Source: Spirochaetota bacterium
Lineage (GTDB): Bacteria > Spirochaetota > UBA4802 > UBA5550
Assembly: GCA_016933025.1 (NCBI GenBank)
Contig: JAFGBT010000015.1
Span: forward strand, 222,549-286,548
DNA length: 64,000 bases
Direction: 5' to 3'
Both the position numbers and the translations under genes were made by a program. Position 1 is the stretch's first letter; each line of letters starts with the position of its first letter. A model generated the notes under the pieces. It was not told the DNA's origin. It searched no databases and worked only from the letters and a program-made list of their open reading frames with translations. This document shows positions 52,327 through 61,752 of this stretch, piece after piece.

Positions 52327-55300
52327 TCACGGCCCCGAGGACACGGTTAAATCAACAGTGGTGCCGGGCGTCGCCCATTCGCCTCCTGAAGGTGTCTGTT
52401 CGATGACAAAGCCCGCGGGCGCGTCATTCGGTTCGTAATCGATATTCTCTTCGTCAATAACATATCCGGCATCGGTCAGGACCTCTGTCGCGATGCTCTC
52501 CCCGGAAACGGTGCTGTAGTAAAGCCCTGTGACATCAGGCACCTCGGTCGGCTCGGGGCCGAGGGAGACGACAATATCGATGTACAGGGAGAAGAGCATG
52601 CAGTCGCCGGGCAGCGGCGTCTGTTCGATGATCTCGCCTGCCGGGGCAGGGCTGCTCTCGTGCGTGTCATTGACGTTGATAATGCCCGCGCCGGCCAGGG
52701 AATCGGAGTAGGCGGCGCTCTCATAGGTCATGCCGACGAGGTCGGGCATCCGCACGAATAATCCCGGGTTCGGCCCGGAGGACACGGTGAGGTCAACCTC
52801 CGCGCCAAGCACGGTTTTTGTCCCGCCGGGGGAGTACTGACTGATGATATAGCCTGCCGGGACACTGTCGTTGTACTCAAACGTCACCTCCCCTGCTTCC
52901 ACTCCCGCGTTGCTCATCAGATTGAAGGCCGACGGAGTATCGGGGTCCTGCGCGTCGTAAGCCGTGTTCACCAGATCGGGAACGACTGCTGACCGGTAAT
53001 CCACGAATATCGGCGTGTTCTTGCTGGCATACGTTCCGTCCCCTACCTGCCCGTAGGTATTGCCGCCCCAGGCATACACAGAGCCGTCCGACTTGCGGGC
53101 AACGGTATGGAATAGCCCGCAGTCCGTCTGGGCCCAGTTGTCGTCAAGGCCTACCCGCACAGGATTGAGCCTCTGAATGTTCGTGCCGTCACCGAGCTGT
53201 CCATAGCCATTCCATCCCCAGGCCCAGAGTGAGCCGTCTGTTTTAACGGCGGTTGAATGATACACTCCGGCCGATACGCTATCCCAGTCAGAATAGGCAT
53301 TGACCTGTACCGGCGTATCTTTGCCTTCATTTGTGCCATCGCCAAGCTGATAGCTGCTGTTTGCGCCGCAGCCCCACATGGTCCCGTTTGACTTTATGAA
53401 GAGGGAATAGTTCAATCCTCCCGAGGCCGCGACCCAGTCCATGCTCTCTCCGACCTGCGTGGGTGTGTTGCGTAGATACAAATCCCCCAGACCGAGCTGT
53501 CCGTCATTATTATTGCCCCATGTCCAGAGGGAGTGGTCCGACTTGATGGCAATTGTATGATTTCCGCCGGCGGTGACGAATATCCAGTTGCTGTCGCTCC
53601 CGACCTGGACCGGTTCATCACGATATGTATTGGTGCCGTCGCCGAGCTGGCCGTGGGCGTTGAAACCCCAGGCCCATAGGGTGCCGTCGGTCTTTTTCGC
53701 CAGTTTATGCTGTTCGCCTGACGCGATCATGTCCCAGTCGCTATCGGAGCCGACCTGCACAGGATCGTTGTATATCTTGTCCCATACCCACACGGTTCCG
53801 TCGATTTTTAAGCCGAGTATATGATCAATTCCGGCCTGAACGGATTTCCAGGCGCCTTCATGCGTCTGGTACGGCCTGTTTTTATTAACGTAGTTTTCGG
53901 AATCGTAATCAGATCTATAGCCCCAGGCCCAGATGGAATTATCAGTCTTGATCGCCAGCGAGATATCCCGGCCGGTCGCGATGCCGGTATAGACCAGCGG
54001 CCCAAGGGACACCACGAGGTCCACCGTAGAGTAGTAATCGGCGCCCGTCCCTGCGGCGGGATTCTGCGATATAACATAATCTTTCAGGACCGTATAACTG
54101 TACTCGTAGGTTATCACGCCGATGTCAAGGTCGGCATCCGTGATAAGCTGCTCTGCGTCTGTCTGCAGCGTGGGAACGGTAACCAGGTCGGGCACCACGG
54201 CCTGTGCCGGCCCGAGCGAGACAACGATGTTCACCGTCGTGCCGTTGGCCACGGCCGATTCCGGCGCCGGGTCCTGGCTGATAATGTAGTTGTTCGGTAC
54301 CGCCGGGTTCGCTGCGCTGGGCTGATACTCCACGTTTCCGGGAACAAGCTCATGGAGCGAGACAAGCTCGAGCGCATCTTCGAGAGAAAGGCCCGCCAGG
54401 TTCGGGACCGTAACGTCGTATATAAAACTCTGGACCGGGAGTTTGCGGTTCACGTTTGTCCCGTCCCCTATCTGGCCGCTGTAATTCAATCCCCATGCAA
54501 AGAGATTGCTGTTCTCCCTGAGCCCTCCAGTATGATTATTGCCGGCCGAGATGTATTCCCAGTCTGTGCCGGCGATACTGGTCGGGTAAGGCCGGTTTGT
54601 GGTGTCGCCCGTGCCGAGCTGTCCGGATCCGTTCCTGCCCCAGGCATAGAGCGTGTCGTCTGTCTTAACGGCGGTTGAGTGGTTCCCCCCGGCCGAGATG
54701 GATTCCCAGTCTGAATCGCCTCCGACCTGTTCCGGAACGAAGCGGGGAGTATTATCCCCGAGCCCGAGCTGCCCGTCGGTATTTTTGCCCCATGTATAGA
54801 GCTTACCATTTGCCTTGAGGGCCATTGAATGGTACCAGCCAACGCTCACCGCCACCCAGTCCCTGTCATCGCCGACCTGCGTCGGTGAGATACGGGGCTC
54901 GTAATCCCCGAGACCGAGCTGGCCGTAGGTATTGGATCCCCATGCCCACAGGGTGCCGTCCTCCTTGATCGCGAGTGTATGCGAGCTGAAGGTGTCGACG
55001 GCGAGCCAGTCGTTGTCCGTTCCGATTTGAACCGGGGTCTTGCGCCAGGTTATCTGCGTGCCGTCGCCGAGCCTGCCGTCCATATTAAACCCCCATGCCC
55101 ACAGGGTCCCGTCTCTCTTTATTGCGAAGGAGTGGTTCGAGGCCGCAGAGGCGAGCATCCAGTCGGTGTCAGAGCCGATCTGCAGTGGAACTTGTGTGCC
55201 GGATATGTTCTCGATGCCGAGCTGGTAGTCGAAATTGGCCCCCCATGCCCAGAGGCTTCCGTCTGATTGTATCCCGAGTGAATGGGAACAGCCTCCCGCA

Positions 55301-58300
55301 ACGCTTACCCAGGTATTGTTCGAACCGACGCTTACGGGAGTGTTGCGGTTTGTGTTTGAATCGTCCCCGAGCTGTCCATAGTCGTTTTTCCCCCATGCCC
55401 ACAGGGTCCCGTCGCTCTTGACGGCAAGGGTGTGCTCAAAGCCCGCCGCCATCTGAAAGTATGACGGACTTCCCTTTGAGACCGTGAGGTCGATTGCCGT
55501 GCCGACAGGCACGCCCGACTCGAATTCCGGGTCGTTGTATACCGGGCTCTGCTCTATGATAAGCCATTCAGCCGCTTCCGGATCGTACCGTTCGGTTATG
55601 GTCCCCACGGTGAGGCCGGCGTCAGTGAGCGCCTGTCTCGCCTCGGACCAGGTCATGCCGAACAGGTTCGGGATAAGCGGTTTGCCCCTGGATACAACCA
55701 GGGTGACCCCGGAGCCGGGCTCGCTGGACTGGCTGATGACGCAGCCCAGTGGCGTATCGTTGTCATAGGCCTCAACGACCGTAATGTTGTAGGTGTAAGC
55801 TTCAAGCTGGGCTATCGCGTCTGCCACTGGATCCCCGGCTGTATTGGGCAAGTCCAGGGCGTCGAATGTGGCGGTTACGAGAGAAGTACTGGTTATGGTT
55901 ACCTCACATTCGCCATTGGCTTTTATCGTGCAAGGGCCTGTCCAGCCGGTGAATACCGAAAGAATTTCGGGTTCAGCGGTCAGGGTTACTTCCTGCCCGT
56001 CGATATATGTTTCTTTGCACTCTGTTCCACATTCGATCCCGTAGCCCTGCACGCTTCCATTTCCTGTACCGACGCGGTAAACAGTCAATTGGTGATACAT
56101 ATTTTCTTCATCAACAACCTGAATAGGTACCAGGTGACGATTGTCTCCTCCGCCAATATCAGAGTAGCCCCAGGTCCAGATTGTCCCGTCATTTTTTTGT
56201 GCTACTGATTGTTGTTGCGAACAAGATGGATTAGTAGCTATGTATAACCAGTCAGAATCATCTCCAATTTGAACAGGAACATTTGTCCCCACTGTTGATC
56301 CTGTGCCAAGACCATAGTCACTTTCGCCCCAGACCCAAAGCGTATGATCACTTCTGATGCCATAGCTCCAAGTAGATCCAGCTGAAACCTGCAGCCATGA
56401 GCCTTCAATCTTTGCCGGAGTCTTATCTCCATAGTAACTCCCGTTTCCGAGCTGTCCATTACCGTTTTGGCCCCATACCCATAGGGATCCGTCTGATTTT
56501 ATCGCAAGGCTGTAGAGCTTGCCGGATGAAATATCCACCCAGTCGTTGTCTTCGCCGATCTGAATTGGGAATATGTTATTGGTTGTACTATTTCCTGAAT
56601 CCATGTCTTCACAATCTTTCTGGCCCCAGGACCATAGCGTACCGTCAGCTTTAATCCCGAGAGAATGCGTGAATCCTGCTGAAACTGTTTTCCATTTACT
56701 GTCGCTTATTAAATATGGGATAAGTCGATTATTATAATCACCTGTACCTAACTGATATAAATTGTTTTTACCCCATGCCCAGAGAGAGCCATCAGTTTTG
56801 ATACCGAGACTGTAATTGTCACCGGCTGAAACATACAGCCAGTCACTGTCACTTCCGATCCGAACAGGTGAAATTCTCCGTGTTATTGTGCCTTCACCGA
56901 GCTGACCGGATTCATTGTTGCCCCATGCCCAGAGAGTCCCGTCATTTTTAAGAGCGAGTGTATGATATGAACCTGTTGCGATAGATATCCAATTATCATT
57001 CTCATCGCCGATAGTAACAGGAGTGTATTTAATTTCATAATCGTCTGTACCTAATAATCCGTTGTTAGAACCCCATCCCTTGAGTTTATGGTCAGATGAA
57101 ATGGAGAAAAATCTGTAATCTCCGGCACAAATTACTCTCTTATACCTGCTTTGGTTTATAGGGAACATCTTTCCAGCAACAGTGATTGACCCCGACCTGT
57201 TATCCATTTCGGAGAGTTCCTCCACCGTGTACTGGACAATTCCATTCCCGGGTCCGCTGCCCCCTGAAACGATTGTGATAAAGCCGTTATTGCTCACAGC
57301 GGTCCAGTTAGACCCGGCCAGGGTCGATACCTCTATGGACCCCTGGCCGCCATCCGAGCCGAACAGGGCATTCTCCGGCGCTATCTCGTACCCTGACAGG
57401 TCTACACTGCCGCTCACATTAACACTGGCCCCCGTATAGCCGTCCTTTGACGCGCTGATCGTTATTACGAGGGGATGGTTGACAATGACCGGGGTCCAGG
57501 TCCCTGCGTATACCCCGTCGCCCGCCTCTCCGTCGCCGTGATTTCCGTCATCGAAAAGATCTATAGCAGAATCTCCATTGCTGAAGGTGACATCGACCAG
57601 GGCGTCTGTTATAACAGAGCCGCAGTTCGTTATCCTCGCGCTGATTGTGGTCTGGAATTCCATGTTCTCGATGAAGCCCGGTTCAGGGCTCAGCACTTCA
57701 ATTGCAAGAAGGTCCGGCCGGCAAGCCCCCGGGTCGGATTCCGCGGCGTCAATCATGCCGTTGTGGTTCGCGTCCTCAACGCCGTCATATATGCCGTCAC
57801 CGTCGCTGTCTTTTTTCAACGGGTCTGTTGTTGTTTCCGGATCGGCGTCAGGGATAAATACTTCCGTATCGGTCCCATTAAAATGATCTCCGGGTGAACA
57901 TATATTTGCCAGTGTAAGGCCTTTCTCTGTGCCGTCCTGAATGCCGTCACCGTCCGTGTCAGGGTTGTTCGGGTCTGTCTCTCCCGGATCGACCCTGCCG
58001 TTTTTATTCTGGTCTTCAACGCCGTCTGATATCCCGTCGTCGTCCGAATCCTTATCCACCGGGTCGGTTACACTTGCCGGGTCATTATCGGGTTTAAAGA
58101 AACCGGCATAGGTATGCGGGGTAATATCATTCGCAGTATACCCGAATTCTAAACCGTCCTGCAAACCATCCTGGTCTAAGTCTCTATTTATAGGGCCTGT
58201 TTCGCCGAATTCTACTGTTCCATTTTGATTCGCGTCCTCAATTCCGTCAGGGACCCCGTCATCATCGCTGTCTGCATCACTGACATAGGTTTCGCCGTTA

Positions 58301-61300
58301 TCATATATGCCATTTAAATTTTTATCCTCCCTGTTGTCGTCGAGACCGTCTCCATCGGAATCCGTCACGCATGGATCCGATTCATCAAGGATCATCATTT
58401 TATCATATTTATCTCTGACAAGATCCCTTATCCCGTTTTTGTTCGTGTCTTCAATGCCGTCAGGTATCTGGTCTCCGTCAGTGTCGGGATTATTCGGGTC
58501 CGTGCAGGTGCGCAGCTCAAGCCAGTCAGTCAGGCCGTCGTTGTCGCTGTCCTTGTCTTTGTTAAGCGGGTCAGCCTCGCCATAGTCGAGGCTTCCATTG
58601 TGATTTGCGTCTTCAATCCCGTCCGGCGCGCCGTCGCCGTCGGAATCAGAAAGAGCCGGGTCCGTCACGGTCGAGGGATCGCTGTCAGGTATGAATACGC
58701 CGGTGTCGGTATCCGGACCCGCGTCGCCGTGGGTGAGTCCCATTTCGGTCCCGTCCTGCACCATGTCGCCGTCCGAGTCCGGGTTGAGCGGGTCGGTCTC
58801 GCCCTCGTCAACCACGCCGTTTCGGTTCAGGTCTTCCACGCCGTCGGGGATCCCGTCGTCGTCGCTGTCAGCATCACGTGCAGAGGTCTCGCCCTCGTCT
58901 CGTACGCCGTTCAGGTTGATGTCTTCCACCCCGTCTTTGATGCCGTCTCCGTCCGTATCCGGATCGGCCGGGTCTGTCTCCCATGCGTCAAGAGCCCCGT
59001 TGTGGTTGCTATCCTCTATGCCGTCGGCGAGACGGTCATCCCCGGTCAGGCCGTCCTCATCTGTATCGTATTTAGCCGGGTCTGTCACGGTCGAGGGATC
59101 GCTGTCCGGAATGAATACCCTCATGTCGGTATCAGGGCCGATATCATCGAGTGTGAGTCCCATTTCGGTCCCGTCCTGGAGGCCGTCTTTGTCCGTGTCC
59201 GTACTGCACGGGTCTGTCTCGCCCGGATCGACGATCCCGTTTCTATTGATGTCTTCGTCATTATCGGGGATGCCGTCGTCATCGCTGTCAAGGTCGGCCG
59301 GGTTGGGGCACTGCTCCGCATTATACGAGTTCAACCCGACTTCAGGATCTCCATACAGATTGAAAGCACAAAGATTATTAAAGGCTACTTCAGCATATCC
59401 TTCTACAAGAATCAGATTATCTCTGAGATTGCTTAACGCATATCCGGAGGTATAATCATTTCGTATAAGTTCCTTTGCAAATTCATACATTATGCCTTTA
59501 TTAGTAGAACCTTGATCGCCTGAGTAAATTGTATCTCTGGTTCCACCAATGGTCCCTATCCCTCCTGTTTTAAGAAGTGAATAGGAGAGATTGTTACTAT
59601 CTTCCGGCCATGCGTTTCGACATGTACACTGGAAGATAAAAGCTGGATTGTCATTACTGAGATTAACCAACTCTGATTTTTGGATAACATCAATAGCATG
59701 CTGCTGGGCACCATGAGTCCACCAGGCAACTACCCCGGGTTTATAATTACGCCATACGTTGATCACGTTATTATTATTACATGGTGATGTTTCCACAGGG
59801 GGTTGAAGGTTGAGTACACCCTCTATCGCGAGCCCTGAAAAGTTGTTTATTGTATTATATATTCTGTAGTAGCTCCATCCGCTTTTTAATGTAATAATAT
59901 CATTTTTTATAGCCTCGCCGGTCTGATATCCATGAGTATAAGCGTCTGAGGGAACCATGGGAAGGAGTATTCTTTTTCTCCATATGGTGTCGTAATAATC
60001 AGCTGTCTGATAATTTATTGTTTTTGTCAGGATACCGTCAAGGTCAGTCATGTCGCCGTAAAAAGGGATACGCCCGACAACCACCTCGTAAAGACCGTCA
60101 ATCCCCTTTTCTTCGCCCTTGTACCCATAATCACCTGAGCTTGCAGGATTTCCTTCAACATATATGCTAAACTCTCCAAATCTGTTGTCAGCGTCAAGAT
60201 CCCAGTTGGTGTTGAGGTCAGCATAATAATAGTCCGAAGGTATATACTCGGTGTCACGTGCGTGTGAATTGATTTTTTTCATCGGCACACTGCCCGTGCC
60301 AGGATCCGGATTGCCTATCAAAAGCACATACTCGAGATTGAGATTTTCTGCGGCCCAATTATTCACCAGCCACGCGCGGATGCTTTCCGCTGCAGGATCG
60401 CCGGCTGGATCGTCGGTTCCATCCCACCAGCCGCTCTCCGTGCGAATGACAATCTGCTTGGTGTCTTTATCATACACATACACCTTGTCCTCGGTGGCGA
60501 CGTAGACTGTGAACCCCCGCGAGTCCTTGTGGCTTATGAAATTCAGAAGCTCTGTTGACCCGGTCGTATCGCCCCAGTCGCCGATGATCGCGTTCGTGGT
60601 GATGATCGCGTACCCGCTGCCGCTCCACGAACTGCCGCCGCTCATGCTGTACATGGGCGCGGCGCTCGTGTAATTGACCGCCAGGCTGTTCATGCTTTTC
60701 TGGAACGCAAGGCTGTTGAACCGTGGCACCTTTGTCTTCGCGCCGGGGATTTTCGAATATCGTATCTCCGGAGTGACTGAGCGGACCCTGAGCAACTCCC
60801 CGGTGGCCGGGTTGTACTGGAACAGGGCTACCGGGATGGTCGCGATCTTCCACCCGCGCATCATGCCGGTGTGGACCCTGCCGATGACGCTCTCCGGGTA
60901 CAGGGCGTTTTTCCCGTAGATATCAATGTCTCTTCCTTCTACGATGTTCCTGTCCGGGGGCCAGATGGGTATCGACCTGGTGCCGTCCCATTTCATTGGC
61001 GGCGCGGTCGGCCGTACGTTCTGGGCGCCTATGACCTTCTCGAGTACCGCGTCTTTCGGAAAGACCCTGACCGTGGAGAGGTCCGCGTCCGGAGGAAGGA
61101 TCACCCGTGCGACCTTGTAGGGGATGTCCGGCGCGCCAGTCCTGCCGACGAAGTTGAGGTCCTTGCCGACGAATCCGGTGAAGCCGTCAGCTGTTTTATA
61201 TGTCCTGACGTTGACGGTTATCTCCTCGTCATAGATTTTGATTACCTGCGTCAATCCGGCGCCCGGTGTGCCGGTGAACAGCGTGGCGTTGTTGTCGCCC

Positions 61301-61386
61301 CTGTCGTAATCGGCGCAAGTCAAGTGCAGCATGCCGGCGATCAGCACTGCCGGTACGATGAGTGAACGGTTCAGAATTTTTTTCAT
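52327..61386 (-). CDS. giant lipoprotein: C25 peptidase, TSP3 repeats, BACON-like, three RCC1 propellers, PASTA domains
   Basis: A single 3019-residue frame. Order of parts (approximate residues): signal with lipobox LHLTC, Cys24; propeptide-like 25-250; gingipain-type C25 peptidase 250-690 with WWTHGAQQHA (His) and FQCTCRNAWPED (Cys); about fifteen thrombospondin-3 repeats 695-1218 of the type DSDDDGIPD; a beta domain 1222-1327; a BACON-like domain 1327-1415; RCC1 block A 1416-1765; a bacterial-repeat domain 1766-1843; two PASTA 1845-1972; RCC1 block B 1975-2322; two PASTA 2322-2462; RCC1 block C 2462-2799; three PASTA 2799-3019. No type IX sorting domain ends the chain. It is predicted to be surface-exposed, calcium-dependent and protease-like. 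Function unknown. Confidence 0.9.
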   Translation of the reverse strand: MKKILNRSLIVPAVLIAGMLHLTCADYDRGDNNATLFTGTPGAGLTQVIKIYDEEITVNVRTYKTADGFTGFVGKDLNFVGRTGAPDIPYKVARVILPPDADLSTVRVFPKDAVLEKVIGAQNVRPTAPPMKWDGTRSIPIWPPDRNIVEGRDIDIYGKNALYPESVIGRVHTGMMRGWKIATIPVALFQYNPATGELLRVRSVTPEIRYSKIPGAKTKVPRFNSLAFQKSMNSLAVNYTSAAPMYSMSGGSSWSGSGYAIITTNAIIGDWGDTTGSTELLNFISHKDSRGFTVYVATEDKVYVYDKDTKQIVIRTESGWWDGTDDPAGDPAAESIRAWLVNNWAAENLNLEYVLLIGNPDPGTGSVPMKKINSHARDTEYIPSDYYYADLNTNWDLDADNRFGEFSIYVEGNPASSGDYGYKGEEKGIDGLYEVVVGRIPFYGDMTDLDGILTKTINYQTADYYDTIWRKRILLPMVPSDAYTHGYQTGEAIKNDIITLKSGWSYYRIYNTINNFSGLAIEGVLNLQPPVETSPCNNNNVINVWRNYKPGVVAWWTHGAQQHAIDVIQKSELVNLSNDNPAFIFQCTCRNAWPEDSNNLSYSLLKTGGIGTIGGTRDTIYSGDQGSTNKGIMYEFAKELIRNDYTSGYALSNLRDNLILVEGYAEVAFNNLCAFNLYGDPEVGLNSYNAEQCPNPADLDSDDDGIPDNDEDINRNGIVDPGETDPCSTDTDKDGLQDGTEMGLTLDDIGPDTDMRVFIPDSDPSTVTDPAKYDTDEDGLTGDDRLADGIEDSNHNGALDAWETDPADPDTDGDGIKDGVEDINLNGVRDEGETSARDADSDDDGIPDGVEDLNRNGVVDEGETDPLNPDSDGDMVQDGTEMGLTHGDAGPDTDTGVFIPDSDPSTVTDPALSDSDGDGAPDGIEDANHNGSLDYGEADPLNKDKDSDNDGLTDWLELRTCTDPNNPDTDGDQIPDGIEDTNKNGIRDLVRDKYDKMMILDESDPCVTDSDGDGLDDNREDKNLNGIYDNGETYVSDADSDDDGVPDGIEDANQNGTVEFGETGPINRDLDQDGLQDGLEFGYTANDITPHTYAGFFKPDNDPASVTDPVDKDSDDDGISDGVEDQNKNGRVDPGETDPNNPDTDGDGIQDGTEKGLTLANICSPGDHFNGTDTEVFIPDADPETTTDPLKKDSDGDGIYDGVEDANHNGMIDAAESDPGACRPDLLAIEVLSPEPGFIENMEFQTTISARITNCGSVITDALVDVTFSNGDSAIDLFDDGNHGDGEAGDGVYAGTWTPVIVNHPLVITISASKDGYTGASVNVSGSVDLSGYEIAPENALFGSDGGQGSIEVSTLAGSNWTAVSNNGFITIVSGGSGPGNGIVQYTVEELSEMDNRSGSITVAGKMFPINQSRYKRVICAGDYRFFSISSDHKLKGWGSNNGLLGTDDYEIKYTPVTIGDENDNWISIATGSYHTLALKNDGTLWAWGNNESGQLGEGTITRRISPVRIGSDSDWLYVSAGDNYSLGIKTDGSLWAWGKNNLYQLGTGDYNNRLIPYLISDSKWKTVSAGFTHSLGIKADGTLWSWGQKDCEDMDSGNSTTNNIFPIQIGEDNDWVDISSGKLYSLAIKSDGSLWVWGQNGNGQLGNGSYYGDKTPAKIEGSWLQVSAGSTWSYGIRSDHTLWVWGESDYGLGTGSTVGTNVPVQIGDDSDWLYIATNPSCSQQQSVAQKNDGTIWTWGYSDIGGGDNRHLVPIQVVDEENMYHQLTVYRVGTGNGSVQGYGIECGTECKETYIDGQEVTLTAEPEILSVFTGWTGPCTIKANGECEVTITSTSLVTATFDALDLPNTAGDPVADAIAQLEAYTYNITVVEAYDNDTPLGCVISQSSEPGSGVTLVVSRGKPLIPNLFGMTWSEARQALTDAGLTVGTITERYDPEAAEWLIIEQSPVYNDPEFESGVPVGTAIDLTVSKGSPSYFQMAAGFEHTLAVKSDGTLWAWGKNDYGQLGDDSNTNRNTPVSVGSNNTWVSVAGGCSHSLGIQSDGSLWAWGANFDYQLGIENISGTQVPLQIGSDTDWMLASAASNHSFAIKRDGTLWAWGFNMDGRLGDGTQITWRKTPVQIGTDNDWLAVDTFSSHTLAIKEDGTLWAWGSNTYGQLGLGDYEPRISPTQVGDDRDWVAVSVGWYHSMALKANGKLYTWGKNTDGQLGLGDNTPRFVPEQVGGDSDWESISAGGNHSTAVKTDDTLYAWGRNGSGQLGTGDTTNRPYPTSIAGTDWEYISAGNNHTGGLRENSNLFAWGLNYSGQIGDGTNVNRKLPVQSFIYDVTVPNLAGLSLEDALELVSLHELVPGNVEYQPSAANPAVPNNYIISQDPAPESAVANGTTVNIVVSLGPAQAVVPDLVTVPTLQTDAEQLITDADLDIGVITYEYSYTVLKDYVISQNPAAGTGADYYSTVDLVVSLGPLVYTGIATGRDISLAIKTDNSIWAWGYRSDYDSENYVNKNRPYQTHEGAWKSVQAGIDHILGLKIDGTVWVWDKIYNDPVQVGSDSDWDMIASGEQHKLAKKTDGTLWAWGFNAHGQLGDGTNTYRDEPVQVGSDSNWIFVTAGGNHTIAIKSDHSLWTWGNNNDGQLGLGDLYLRNTPTQVGESMDWVAASGGLNYSLFIKSNGTMWGCGANSSYQLGDGTNEGKDTPVQVNAYSDWDSVSAGVYHSTAVKTDGSLWAWGWNGYGQLGDGTNIQRLNPVRVGLDDNWAQTDCGLFHTVARKSDGSVYAWGGNTYGQVGDGTYASKNTPIFVDYRSAVVPDLVNTAYDAQDPDTPSAFNLMSNAGVEAGEVTFEYNDSVPAGYIISQYSPGGTKTVLGAEVDLTVSSGPNPGLFVRMPDLVGMTYESAAYSDSLAGAGIINVNDTHESSPAPAGEIIEQTPLPGDCMLFSLYIDIVVSLGPEPTEVPDVTGLYYSTVSGESIATEVLTDAGYVIDEENIDYEPNDAPAGFVIEQTPSGGEWATPGTTVDLTVSSGP
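52330..52990 (-). repeat. three PASTA domains at the C-terminus
   Basis: Each opens with VPDL- or MPDL-like residues and ends in a VDLTVSSGP-like strand. Example starts: AVVPDLVNTAYDAQ, MPDLVGMTYESA, EVPDVTGLYYS. Confidence 0.75.
52990..54000 (-). repeat. RCC1 repeat block C, seven repeats
   Basis: Seven repeats of about 50 residues, each with a core like LAIKTDGSLWAWGWN and GQLGDGTN. Seven repeats make one predicted seven-bladed propeller. Confidence 0.75.
54420..55460 (-). repeat. RCC1 repeat block B, seven repeats
   Basis: Seven repeats with cores such as TLAVKSDGTLWAWGKN and YGQLGLGD. DNA between repeats is similar but not identical, so slippage is not recent. Confidence 0.75.
56095..57140 (-). 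repeat. RCC1 repeat block A, seven repeats
   Basis: Seven repeats, with cores such as TLALKNDGTLWAWGNN and SGQLGEGT. The first repeat (KGWGSNNG) is the most diverged. Confidence 0.75.
57730..59300 (-). repeat. thrombospondin type-3 repeat region
   Basis: About fifteen Asp-rich repeats of the D-x-D-x-D-G type, with variants such as DTDGDGIKD, DSDNDGLTD and DLDQDGLQD, interleaved with GVEDANHNG segments. They bind calcium in known TSP3 domains. Confidence 0.85.
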
Positions 61387-61752
61387 GGTGAGTTCCTTCC
61401 GCCCTGTGGTTTTTTATATCGTCATTTCACGGGTGTTATGCATTACACGGGTTGAAATGACAGGCCAAGTTCTATGCATGGGTAAGCATACCGCCCCTTA
61501 GGGCCGGCAACAATTCGCGATCTGGATGGCACGAAATGATATCTATTTAAGGAATAGTCTCAGAAAAACTGAAGTAACATAACAGTGGTTGTGAAATCTG
61601 TCAAGATATTATTGAACAAGGTTCAATATTTTAACCGGTATAAAATAAAATTGTATACAGGGTGGTAAAGTGAAAAAAACATATTCAAAGTAAAATAGAT
61701 GTTGAAAAATTATGTGTATTAATTATAATTAAATAACCGGGTGAATTTTACA
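61387..61752. promoter_or_regulatory. divergent regulatory region between the giant lipoprotein and the sensor phosphatase
   Basis: 366 bases, AT-rich toward the right. ATTGAAC at 61611-61617 and GTTCAAT at 61621-61627 form a perfect inverted repeat with a three-base loop, and TATAAAAT at 61639-61646 lies next to it, a plausible -10 box of the sensor gene. The two genes may share a regulator site. Confidence 0.4.

Noticed and set aside
52327..61386. Repeats in the giant gene as a CRISPR or tandem DNA array
   Set aside because: The repeats are in frame, about 150 bases long and vary in sequence, as protein repeats do.
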